Below are positions 17,301-23,363 of a DNA stretch of 25,187 nucleotides, piece after piece. This DNA is from Phycisphaerales bacterium UBA7812. Lineage in GTDB: Bacteria > Planctomycetota > Phycisphaerae > Phycisphaerales > UBA1924. Position numbers and translations under genes: made by a program. Positions within the stretch are counted from its first letter, which is position 1. Each line of letters starts with the position of its first letter. Location: NCBI GenBank assembly GCA_002480345.1, contig DLBY01000115.1:1-25187 (forward strand), read 5' to 3'. The notes beneath the pieces are model-generated. The model was not told the DNA's origin. It ran no database searches and saw only the letters and a list, made by a program, of their open reading frames with translations.

Positions 17301-18592
17301 TCGCAGAACAGGACGAGCTGAGAATCCGTTCGCTCGGGGTCGCTTCTTCGATCCCGGCGGACGCAACAGGCCCGGAGGCATTGCTCCGCGCCGCGTCGCT
17401 CAGCCACGGGCGCGGGGAGATCAGCAACGAGGCATACCTCCAATCGCTCGCACAACTCACAAGCGAAGAGCCCGGCTACTGGACGGCGTGGCGAACCCTC
17501 GCGAGGGCCTACTCGATTCTGGAGAATCCCGAAGGCGTGCTCCGCACCAGTCGCGCGGCCGTGGAGGCCCTGCCGGATTCCCCGCTTGCCCGCCAGCAAC
17601 TGACCAGCGTGCTCCGCGAGCAAGGACAACTCGAAGCCGCACGAGAGGAAGCCCGCACGCTGATCGAACTGACCGCTCCCGACACCTTTCAAGCAGAGGT
17701 CATCCTTGCGTTGATCGAAGTTGACCTCGGCGCATACGAGCAGGTGGTGAACCTCTTGTCGGGGCACCGAGCTCGGCTCGAAGCCGGATCGATCGAATCT
17801 CCCGAAGTCGGGCTCACCGCGCTGGCCATCGCGTATGCGGGTCTCGGGAATACGACCGAGTCTTTTCTGCTCTTCGGCGACCGACTCGAGAGCGGACAGC
17901 TGGGCTGGCAGAACACCGCCCTGCTCGCCGCGCTCGCGCTGCCCGTTTCAGAAATCGACACCGCCAGGTCGTGGCTCAACGCGATCACGGCGCCCGAACT
18001 CGCCCGCGAACGAGCGGAAGGGTTCGTGCGGCTCGCTCGCTACAGCGGGCCCGGACCGGACGCGAACGCGGCGCTGGCGCTCGTCGACGAGTTCGCAGAG
18101 CCCGACAACCAGACCTGGATGTGGATTGAGGCACGGGCAGCCGCGATCCAAGGCCAGCACGATCGGGCCGAGCAATTGCTGCGGGAGTTGATCACCCAAG
18201 ATCCCGAGGCGACCGCCCCGCTTGCAGCCCTTGTCGATCTGCTTGCTGATCAGCCGAACAGAGCCGACGACGCGGAGGAAGCGATCCGTCAGCTGAGGTC
18301 GGCCCTCTTCGAACAAGACCAGAACACTTCGCTGATCCAACTCGCCGCACGGGCCGAGGCACGCATCCACCTCGCCTCGAACAAGCCGGATCTCGCGATC
18401 AGTGCCCTGCGCCCGCTCGCCGAGAATCCGGACGCGGACTTGGAGTCCCGCGTGCTTCTGGCAAAGGCCCACCTTGAATCAGGCAACCTGAATGAGGCAT
18501 CCAAGATCCTGGATGAGGCTCGAACAACCGGGATTCCTGATGCTCGATCCAAGGCCCTGATCCGCGAGCTCGAAGCAGCGCTCTCGCCCTGA
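14396..18592 (+). CDS. Very large membrane-anchored TPR-repeat protein of the exosortase/EPS operon
   Basis: A 1398-residue protein with an N-terminal signal anchor (about residues 8-29, LAMLGVAILIVAGAITAGFI) and an almost continuous alpha-helical, Ala/Leu/Glu/Arg-rich repeat region thereafter. Many units fit the TPR pattern, for example LTYFAAEEYELALPPLAQAV (46-65). It follows the sugar transferase by 25 nt with only a weak purine stretch before the ATG at 14396. Exosortase/PEP-CTERM loci of other bacteria often contain a large TPR protein (PrsT type, roughly 900 residues), thought to help polymer secretion. This one is longer. With the N-terminus in the membrane, the superhelix is probably periplasmic, where it could bridge the Wzz complex, the polymer or sorted proteins. 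Repeat number and partners are not determinable by eye. No C-terminal sorting tail is seen. Confidence 0.85.
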   Translation: MTKRGMRRLAMLGVAILIVAGAITAGFIVKNARAEKRLADARTQGLTYFAAEEYELALPPLAQAVSRIKDDAELLHAYAKSRSEVPLPNRAHITRAINAAKIALEISPGREETQNLLLGLYARAGWLTELVELSDEAIRTNPNNRDAWIDRIEALRLLGRDAEAFRTAERFVAALPDDLISHTKWAEIAFRNGLEDEAIAAHARDITSRFESSPEFFQWLSVVERQAGNLPAAVNAARRAASLPPTSAEQLTRLVDWLNALDPLVALPDNATDDGAPTLRDLAQTIFDRGLNDPDLGQAVAAQAAKRAYWANNTKQAIEYASLISPGEGGLEAWWAGLVLIGERPTAGFGLESDEVQPFAIAARETEWAPLFDAMDALRRGEPAAVLPALDGYQPDSSDARALASYLRGVALQRMGDYRGAALALREAAENRGVARDRAWRALGDVYTFLGRFEDAEQAYSAMSDRTSSRLADYDNVLSGATRSGDVLLIRQILGILENEPEDAKNTPSVMVRLARARLLVGDIEGGTALAEQVVGRTPPPDPLGVVYLVKALDTYAPDVGQELLAGLTEQTDTIELLASRAAILARSGKLDEGRALLEAEIASREPAAALPYRRALLRVIDDAAPEQSLEEARRLSDDYPEAPAAQLSALQSRGIWNDLAAARTAVTRLREAIGEGSPAWRTYHARAVLAGDPTDEQINELIIDDLATVLRESPDDFDALVLTARAFRMIADRRREAGDAADAAEVVNRAATYYRRATGSGVRAVAFPPLIEMLREYGRPQDASREMDRFVAIIDLDDETRLRRRNLLLQTGRWSDAANDQWELAGFETPRSVLDLAVMLTRAGRYTETAEVLEMYLDHQDWPASDLEACADLFADAGYTDRAIEIYESIDEAEIGKSHEQMIVNTLSRVGEPRRALEYQLPKARRSGSVGDWMTAIRLAGSLGEAEAGPVIDEALSALPDAPEIRAFAEQDELRIRSLGVASSIPADATGPEALLRAASLSHGRGEISNEAYLQSLAQLTSEEPGYWTAWRTLARAYSILENPEGVLRTSRAAVEALPDSPLARQQLTSVLREQGQLEAAREEARTLIELTAPDTFQAEVILALIEVDLGAYEQVVNLLSGHRARLEAGSIESPEVGLTALAIAYAGLGNTTESFLLFGDRLESGQLGWQNTALLAALALPVSEIDTARSWLNAITAPELARERAEGFVRLARYSGPGPDANAALALVDEFAEPDNQTWMWIEARAAAIQGQHDRAEQLLRELITQDPEATAPLAALVDLLADQPNRADDAEEAIRQLRSALFEQDQNTSLIQLAARAEARIHLASNKPDLAISALRPLAENPDADLESRVLLAKAHLESGNLNEASKILDEARTTGIPDARSKALIRELEAALSP

Positions 18593-18633
18593 ATCGCTGC
18601 TCCCGTGTGATTACACAACGCCTTCTCCGGGCC

Positions 18634-18645
18634 GATAAGCTTATC
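18634..18645. repeat. 12-bp perfect palindrome downstream of the TPR gene
   Basis: GATAAGCTTATC reads identically on both strands and lies 42 bp after the TPR stop codon and about 57 bp before the putative -35 of the next gene. It could be an operator or merely chance. It has no T-run long enough to be a terminator. Confidence 0.3.
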
Positions 18646-18701
18646 TTCTTCAGGAATTTGCGCCGAGATTCGCCGATTTCGGGGATTTCCGATTCCGATC
18701 G

Positions 18702-18731
18702 TTGAATCTCCCCGCGAACAGCGTTTATTCT
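18702..18731 (+). promoter_or_regulatory. Putative sigma70-type promoter of the first thioester-like surface protein
   Basis: TTGAAT (18702-18707) and TATTCT (18726-18731) are separated by 18 bp, and a start near 18738 would give a leader of about 90 nt. Each hexamer matches the consensus at four of six bases. The region is less GC-rich than its surroundings and lies between the TPR gene and the surface-protein gene, as expected for a separate unit. Confidence 0.4.
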
Positions 18732-18741
18732 CTCGTCTGGA

Positions 18742-18774
18742 GATCAGAGGAGCGGAGAGACTGTCCTTCTGATC
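18742..18774 (+). other. Leader stem-loop in the 5' UTR of the 18829 gene
   Basis: GATCAGAGGA (18742-18751) pairs with TCCTTCTGATC (18764-18774) with a single bulged base and a 12-nt loop. If transcription starts near 18738 the hairpin would be at the extreme 5' end of the message, a position that in other bacteria stabilises abundant mRNAs. It stops 54 nt before the start codon and is not followed by a T-run, so it is not a terminator. Confidence 0.4.
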
Positions 18775-18828
18775 ACTGATAAAACTGTCACCAGATCTGG
18801 GCATGTGCCTCATTGGAAGGACGAAGAG

Positions 18829-19515
18829 ATGAAGAAGACCCTGAGCATTCTGTGCGTTGCTGGCCTCGCGGCTGTCGCGGCGGCGTCCGGTTCGGACGGG
18901 ACCGTGCGGTTCAACGGCGTTCAGCCCTACGGCGGGAACAATGGCGGCGGCGAGTTCTCGCTGACCGGTGTGTCCGGCCCCCGCCTGTTCGGCAACTTCC
19001 AGTCGTTCTGCCTCGAGCTGAACGAGAACCTCTCGATCGGCGGCGAGTACACCTTTGACATCAACACCGCCGCGACCAACGGCGGCCTCGGCGGCGGCAA
19101 CCCCGATCCCCTCGACGCCCGCACCGCCGCTCTGTACGAAGCGTTCGTCAACGGCAGCCTTGCCGATTATGACTTCGACAACAGCGGTGACGGCGGCCTC
19201 GCCGGCAACCTGAACCGCCGCCGCTCCGCCGAGGCTCTCCAGGCCGCGATCTGGGAACTCGAGCAGGAGCGCACCATCGAAGACACCACCAGCAACCAGG
19301 ATGTCCGCGATCTCGCGAACTACTACGCCGATGTGCTCGCGCAGCAGCTCGCCGACGCCGGCCTCGGCGATCGTGTCCGCGTTCTGAACATGTACCGCGC
19401 TGACAACGGCGCTGCGTCGCAGGACATCCTCGTCCTCGTGCCGCTGCCCCAGGCCGGTGCCCTCGCGGGTCTCGGGCTCGCGGGTCTCGCCGCCCGCCGC
19501 CGCACCCGCGGCTGA
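18829..19515 (+). CDS. Exported protein with thioester-domain-like Cys/Gln motifs and a PLP-type exosortase sorting tail (paralogue 1)
   Basis: A 228-residue exported protein. The ATG at 18829 is preceded by GGAAGGA; an in-frame GTG at 18805 lacks such a site. A signal peptide spans about 1-20. The C-terminus is VPLPQ (204-208), a hydrophobic helix AGALAGLGLAGLAA (209-222), then RRR, which is the tripartite tail of exosortase substrates. In between, FCLE (60-63) and LQAAIW (137-142) fit the two motifs of Gram-positive internal-thioester domains, aromatic-Cys-hydrophobic-polar and hydrophobic-Gln-x-x-hydrophobic-hydrophobic. Cys61 is the only cysteine outside the signal peptide. The paralogue at 19894 preserves both motifs. 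I infer a surface adhesin-like domain that could bond covalently to amines. The family name is not certain; a non-thioester beta-sandwich remains possible. Confidence 0.85.
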   Translation: MKKTLSILCVAGLAAVAAASGSDGTVRFNGVQPYGGNNGGGEFSLTGVSGPRLFGNFQSFCLELNENLSIGGEYTFDINTAATNGGLGGGNPDPLDARTAALYEAFVNGSLADYDFDNSGDGGLAGNLNRRRSAEALQAAIWELEQERTIEDTTSNQDVRDLANYYADVLAQQLADAGLGDRVRVLNMYRADNGAASQDILVLVPLPQAGALAGLGLAGLAARRRTRG

Positions 19516-19542
19516 TTGTCCGAAGACGCAATCTCGATCATG

Positions 19543-19582
19543 AAGCAGGCCCGTCCATTCTGGCGGGCCTGCTTGTTTTTTA
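19543..19582 (+). terminator. Rho-independent terminator of the 18829 gene
   Basis: AAGCAGGCCCG (19543-19553) pairs perfectly over 11 bp with CGGGCCTGCTT (19564-19574) around a 10-nt loop, followed by GTTTTTTA. It begins 28 bp after the stop codon at 19515. Confidence 0.92.
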
Positions 19583-19893
19583 CCTTCTGGCGCGGCCGGA
19601 CGCAGCGCGGACCCGAGCCCCCGACCACTCAACGACCCGCCTGTTCAGGTGGGCGGGCTTCAGTCGACGCATGCATGCGCCCCGTCGCTAATCCAGCGTC
19701 CACAGGCTCTTGGAATCCCTGCCTCGTGATTTCTTTCATGTTCGTCCGAAAAAAATCAAGTTGCCACTTGAAGCCGTGTGACCCCGTCCGCATAATTTCG
19801 TACAGGAACACCGTAAGGTGGACGGACCGCGGGGGAGCGGACCGTTTGAAGAGAAGAACACTCTGTACGGGTCATACACGGGGAGTGAGCACC
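19583..19893 (+). promoter_or_regulatory. Intergenic promoter and leader region between the two paralogues
   Basis: No gene is visible in this 311-bp stretch. A good promoter candidate is TTGAAG (19768-19773), 17-bp spacer, CATAAT (19791-19796), giving a leader of about 90 nt before the ATG at 19894. Within the leader CGGACCG occurs twice as a direct repeat (19823-19829 and 19838-19844). A C/G-rich hairpin around 19638-19660 has no T-run. A run of seven A residues lies just upstream of the -35 (19749-19755) and could act as an UP-like element. Confidence 0.5.
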
Positions 19894-20601
19894 ATGAATC
19901 TGAAGACAGTAATCGTTGGCGCCGCGTGCGCCTTGACGGCCGTCCCGGCACTCGCCGCGGGGAACGGTGACATGGGAGAGATCACCCTCAACAGCGTCCT
20001 GGGACGCTTCGGGGGAGGCGAATTCAGCTGGACCGGTTCCGGTGGTCCCACCGCGTTCGGTACCTTCACCAGCTTCTGCCTCGAGCTGAACGAGGGCGTC
20101 TCGCCCGGTTCGGAGTACAAGGCGACCATCAACGATGAGGCGATCCTCGGCGGTGCGGGCGGCCCGAGCCCCGATCCGCTCGACAGCAAGACCGCGGCGC
20201 TCTACCAGGCGTTCGTGAACGGCTCGCTGGCGAACTACTCGAACACCGGCTCGATCTCGTTCAACAGCCAGACCTACAGCCGCCAGGATCAGGCGGGTGC
20301 CCTGCAAATGACCATCTGGTTCCTTGAGCAGGAGGTCACCAGCCTTGATGCCGTGACCGCCGGTCGCACCGGTGCCGCGAACCAGGCGCTCGCCGACAAG
20401 ATCGAGGCGCTCGCGGCCTTCTACCTCACCCAGGCGAACCTGCTCGACACCGGCGACATCGGCAATGTCCGGGTGCTCAACCTGACCCGTCTGGACGGCA
20501 CCGGCAACCAGCAGGACATGCTCTACATCATCCCGCTGCCGCAGACCGCCGCCCTCGCGGGCCTCGGCCTCGCGGGCGTGGCGATCCGTCGCCGCCGCTA
20601 A
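19894..20601 (+). CDS. Exported protein with thioester-domain-like Cys/Gln motifs and a PLP-type exosortase sorting tail (paralogue 2)
   Basis: A 235-residue protein paralogous to the product of 18829-19515. The ATG at 19894 has GGGAG 8 nt upstream; the much longer open frame before it is non-coding. The signal peptide ends near ALAAG (residues 20-24). Shared blocks are GGGEFS near 40, SFCLELNE (60-67), the DPLD-x-x-TAALY region (95-104), AFVNGSLANY (107-116), GALQMTIWFLEQE (135-147) and VRVLNLTRLD (192-201). Cys62 and Gln138 occupy the thioester motif positions, and Cys62 is the sole cysteine of the mature protein. The tail is IPLPQ (213-217), a hydrophobic helix and RRRR. The central part differs more from paralogue 1, as expected for a surface-exposed region. 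It has its own promoter and terminator, so the pair is not one transcript. Confidence 0.87.
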   Translation: MNLKTVIVGAACALTAVPALAAGNGDMGEITLNSVLGRFGGGEFSWTGSGGPTAFGTFTSFCLELNEGVSPGSEYKATINDEAILGGAGGPSPDPLDSKTAALYQAFVNGSLANYSNTGSISFNSQTYSRQDQAGALQMTIWFLEQEVTSLDAVTAGRTGAANQALADKIEALAAFYLTQANLLDTGDIGNVRVLNLTRLDGTGNQQDMLYIIPLPQTAALAGLGLAGVAIRRRR

Positions 20602-20630
20602 TCGGCCCGAAGGACTCCTACCAAAAAGCC

Positions 20631-20661
20631 ACAACCCGCCCTCTGGGCGGGTTGTTTTTTT
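20631..20661 (+). terminator. Strong Rho-independent terminator, probably bidirectional, between convergent genes
   Basis: ACAACCCGCCC (20631-20641) pairs perfectly with GGGCGGGTTGT (20645-20655) around a TCT loop and runs into a T tract to 20661. On the minus strand the same stem is followed after GGC by five T (complement of 20623-20627). It could therefore also stop transcripts leaving the beta-helix gene at 20695, though that gene ends only 34 bp away. Confidence 0.92.
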
Positions 20662-20694
20662 CTGTGCATTCCAAGTCCGAATCGAGCAGCTGTA

Positions 20695-21879
20695 TCAGTG
20701 TGCGCAGCCGGAGTAGTAGTCGCTGATAAAGCTCAGAATGTCCATCAGATCGTGCATGCCCGAGGGCGGCGCCAGGTCTGCTCTGGCATCAGAAGCCATG
20801 AAGAACTCGATGAAGCTCATGACATCCTGGATATCGAGGACGCCATACGGGGCGGCGAAGTCGATCGCGCAGAGCTGCGGAGCAGAGAACTCGTTCTCTC
20901 CCAGGTCATTCCACGCCCCCGCGAGCGATTCGGGCGAGTTGCCCCAGAGGTTCGAGCCCTGCATCGAGAGCAGCCCGCCCATGACCTGGACCGCGGCGCT
21001 CGAGTCGCCCGAGATGTTCGCGTTGATCAGCGCATCTTGGAGGCGGAGCTCGCTGGCCCCCTCGAGGTAGACCGCCGCGCCGAAATCAGCCTCGTTGCCT
21101 TCGATTTCGGGTGAACCGAGTGTCGAGAACTCGATATCAGCGGCGAAGATAGCCCCGCCCCGATCGGAGCAGGAGTTGTTGCTGAAAGACGCGTCGACGA
21201 TCTCGAATCCGCTCATGCGGGCGTAGACCCCCGCGCCATTTTCCGCGTCGTTGTTCTCGAATGCGCCAGCACCGATCGTTGCGTAGGTCGACTGGGCACC
21301 ACGCGGGCTGATGTAGACCGCGCCGCCGTCATCGGCGGTATTCCCGAGAAAGTCACAAAGGTCAAGAAGCGCGTTCGAATCGGGCGCAAGGAACACGCCC
21401 CCCCCGAACTGAGCGGCGTTGCCCTCAAAGCGGACATCCGAGAGAAGAGGCGAGCCCACGACAAATGCGCCGCCTCCGTTCATCGCGGCGTTTCCTGTCA
21501 CAACACAGTCGATCACCGCCACATCCCCGGAGAGAAACAGGCCCCCACCGTTCTGCCCCACGCCGTTCGAGATCGTGAACCCGGTCAGGGTGCCGCCCGC
21601 GCCGTCCGCGATGACACACGCCGCAGGACCGGAGCCCGACCCGATGATCCGGGTCCGAGCGGCACCGTCTCGCCCCCGGACCGTCACGGGCTTGTTGATG
21701 ACGAGATCGCCCTGATAATCACCCGCGGCGACGATGATCTCATCGCCCGGCGCTGCCGCATCGACCGCGGCCTGGATACTGGAAAACTGACTCGGAACAA
21801 GAAGTTGCCCCGCCGCGGCGTGAAGCGAGAGGATCGCGACGGGGAGAAGCGAGAGTCGGGGTTTCGCGTTGGTAAGCAA
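20695..21879 (-). CDS. Secreted PMP-like parallel beta-helix protein with a degenerate dockerin-like C-terminal module
   Basis: The start is a TTG at 21879: GGAGGG lies 7 nt upstream and a signal peptide (about residues 6-23) follows directly. The frame is open 65 codons upstream, but that part is not protein-like. The 394-residue product begins its helix at SQFSSIQAAVDAAAPGDEII. It then repeats units of Gly-Gly-(Gly/Ala)-hydrophobic with Phe-x-x-Asn, such as FEGNAAQFGGGVF, FLGNTADDGGAVY and FSNNSCSDRGGAIF, the pattern of polymorphic-outer-membrane-protein repeats. The last about 55 residues hold two related units, GVLDIQDVMSFIEFF and MHDLMDILSFISDYYSGC, like the paired calcium-binding units seen at the ends of planctomycete secreted proteins. 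Several calcium-ligand Asp/Asn are lost in the second unit. It may anchor or adhere at the surface. No catalytic motif is seen. Confidence 0.85.
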   Translation of the reverse strand: MLTNAKPRLSLLPVAILSLHAAAGQLLVPSQFSSIQAAVDAAAPGDEIIVAAGDYQGDLVINKPVTVRGRDGAARTRIIGSGSGPAACVIADGAGGTLTGFTISNGVGQNGGGLFLSGDVAVIDCVVTGNAAMNGGGAFVVGSPLLSDVRFEGNAAQFGGGVFLAPDSNALLDLCDFLGNTADDGGAVYISPRGAQSTYATIGAGAFENNDAENGAGVYARMSGFEIVDASFSNNSCSDRGGAIFAADIEFSTLGSPEIEGNEADFGAAVYLEGASELRLQDALINANISGDSSAAVQVMGGLLSMQGSNLWGNSPESLAGAWNDLGENEFSAPQLCAIDFAAPYGVLDIQDVMSFIEFFMASDARADLAPPSGMHDLMDILSFISDYYSGCAH

Positions 21880-22241
21880 GCGGAATCCCTCCAAGGGCAA
21901 CACACCGGGGAGCGCCGAGTCGAACGAACGACTCGGGGCCGGTGCAGGGTTGAGACCGGCCGTGTCTGCGATTGGAGGGCGTCCCTGATCGATGGACGCC
22001 GATGGTTGCGGATCAGAGGATCCGACGGACCGAGGCACAGTTTTCGATTCACCGTGAGCGAGGCCACCCACCACCGGACGGGAGATCGCGGATCAGGATT
22101 CGCGGCCCGAGCGACCGGCGGGATCCAGATCGTCCCCACAACCGGTATAACCCGTCCGCAATTGTCCCCAAGATCACCGAAACGGAGCAAAATACGGGAC
22201 TTGGTGGAGACCAAATGGCTCGCTTTGCGTAAACTAGGACT
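21880..22241. promoter_or_regulatory. 362-bp divergent intergenic region upstream of the TTG-start beta-helix gene and the small sorted protein
   Basis: No gene is supported here. On the minus strand a weak promoter-like pair is TTGGGG (22171-22166), 16 bp, TATACC (22149-22144), which would give a leader of roughly 260 nt. On the plus strand a TAAACT (22230-22235) lies close to the ATG at 22242, but its nearest -35-like TTGGTG is 23 bp away. I see no terminator, riboswitch-like or repeat structure. Confidence 0.3.
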
Positions 22242-22670
22242 ATGGAGAAGAGCCCTTTCACCAACGCCTGCGTGATCATGCTGTTCGGCGTTCCGGCGAC
22301 CATCGCAATTGCGACGGATTCGCCCCAGGCTCCGGCACTTGATCTTCCGGAAATCACCGAAGCCGACGCATGGTCTGATATCCCGGTCGATGGCGACCTT
22401 CCGCTTTTCACCGACCTCTCAGGCGGTGGCGATGAAGTGTCGATCCCGTCGCTCCGGGGTCTCGACAACGCGGCTACGAACGCCCCCGCGAGCACCCCGT
22501 CCAACTGGGCGACTTTCGCACCGAACGGTGCCATCGGCACCCCGATGGGTTCCGCCGCCGGTCAGTTCGATATCGAGGTTTCGAAGACGACCGTCGCGCC
22601 GCTGCCCAGTGCCGGCGTGCTGGGGCTTGTCGGTCTCGCCGCGGTCGGCTCGATCCGCCGCCGTCGCTGA
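22242..22670 (+). CDS. Small exported protein with a PLP-type exosortase sorting tail
   Basis: A 142-residue protein with an N-terminal signal sequence (hydrophobic core about residues 10-24) and a C-terminal tail APLPS, a hydrophobic helix AGVLGLVGLAAVGS, then IRRRR. The tail resembles those of the two thioester-like proteins. The 85-residue middle is acidic and Pro/Asp/Ala-rich with no recognised domain and no cysteine. The ATG at 22242 has only a weak AGGA three bases upstream, but the codon pattern and terminator support a real gene. It is probably a substrate of the exosortase encoded at 9199-10065. Its function is unknown; the mature length suggests a structural or matrix protein rather than an enzyme. 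Confidence 0.8.
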   Translation: MEKSPFTNACVIMLFGVPATIAIATDSPQAPALDLPEITEADAWSDIPVDGDLPLFTDLSGGGDEVSIPSLRGLDNAATNAPASTPSNWATFAPNGAIGTPMGSAAGQFDIEVSKTTVAPLPSAGVLGLVGLAAVGSIRRRR

Positions 22671-22728
22671 GAAGCCTGTGTCGAGTGTCGGTGCTCCGCC
22701 CGGGTGCCACCAAAGCTGAATTCGGTAT

Positions 22729-22756
22729 CGCTCGGGTCTTGTCCCGAGCGTTTTTT
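22729..22756 (+). terminator. Rho-independent terminator of the small sorted protein gene
   Basis: CGCTCGGG (22729-22736) pairs with CCCGAGCG (22743-22750) around a 6-nt loop, followed by TTTTTT (22751-22756). The T tract overlaps the stop codon of the convergent phosphopantetheinyl transferase gene (TAA at 22757-22755, minus strand). Confidence 0.9.
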
Positions 22757-23363
22757 ATTCACGGCGCACGGCAGCAGCAAGAATCCATCCATCCCCGGTC
22801 AGCCATTGCACATCTATCGCGATCCCACCCACCTCCGTCCAACACCCGGATGGCGAAATATCGCGCAGCGCAACCAATCGCGGCTCATGGGCGAGGCCGG
22901 TCCCCAGCGACTTCAGCACGGCTTCCTTTGCTGTCCATAGATGAATCAGTTGCCCATGCTTGTTCACCGCGGGGAGCCCACGCCTGATTCGCTCCACCTC
23001 TTCGTCCGCGGAAGCGGTCTGGAGCATGCGGTCGACCTCGTCATTCTCGAACTGAGGCGTCACCGCTTCGAGGTCGACCCCCACCGCTAATCGACGGGAC
23101 CACGCGCACGCCCGATGTCCTGCGGTGACCGAGAAGCTCACCGAGATCGGAACACCACCGGCAATCGCAATGGGAGCGTGCCCCGGCACGGTCGTGATCT
23201 CCAACGAGCCCGGTTTCGAACTGCTGAGAACCGCCTCCTCGAGCGCGGCGTGCCAGAAGTCGGCGCTCCGCCCGCGCCCGGGTCTTTCCGATGGGTCGCC
23301 GTCACGCTGGACCGCGACCCGAACTCTGTCGCCGAAGAGCGCCGTCCAGGGGATGCTGCTCAT
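22755..23363 (-). CDS. 4'-phosphopantetheinyl transferase superfamily protein (Sfp-like)
   Basis: The 202-residue product carries both signature motifs of the family: AVGVDLEAV (residues 93-101, with the Mg-binding Asp97 and Glu99) and WTAKEAVLKSLGTGL (143-157, Glu147 and Lys151). Such enzymes transfer the phosphopantetheine arm of coenzyme A to the conserved Ser of carrier proteins. The ATG at 23363 overlaps the stop of the upstream carrier-protein-containing gene (ATGA), so this enzyme most likely activates that carrier domain (Ser at codon 25123-280x3). It is a little shorter than Sfp (about 224 residues), mostly at the N-terminus. A second target elsewhere in the genome is possible. Confidence 0.93.
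   Translation of the reverse strand: MSSIPWTALFGDRVRVAVQRDGDPSERPGRGRSADFWHAALEEAVLSSSKPGSLEITTVPGHAPIAIAGGVPISVSFSVTAGHRACAWSRRLAVGVDLEAVTPQFENDEVDRMLQTASADEEVERIRRGLPAVNKHGQLIHLWTAKEAVLKSLGTGLAHEPRLVALRDISPSGCWTEVGGIAIDVQWLTGDGWILAAAVRRE

Noticed and set aside
18289..19632. 447-codon minus-strand open frame opposite the TPR end and paralogue 1
   Set aside because: It crosses a terminator and a promoter region and is antisense to two supported genes; no recognisable domain.
19638..19660. GC-rich hairpin after the terminator of paralogue 1
   Set aside because: No T-run follows and the stem is short; a strong terminator already lies just upstream.
18829..20601. Paralogous pair as a mobile or phage-derived duplication
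   Set aside because: No flanking repeats, transposase or composition shift; each copy has its own promoter and terminator, which suggests an older tandem duplication.
22201..22235. TTGGTG/TAAACT as a promoter for the small sorted protein
   Set aside because: The 23-bp spacer is too long for a sigma70 promoter.
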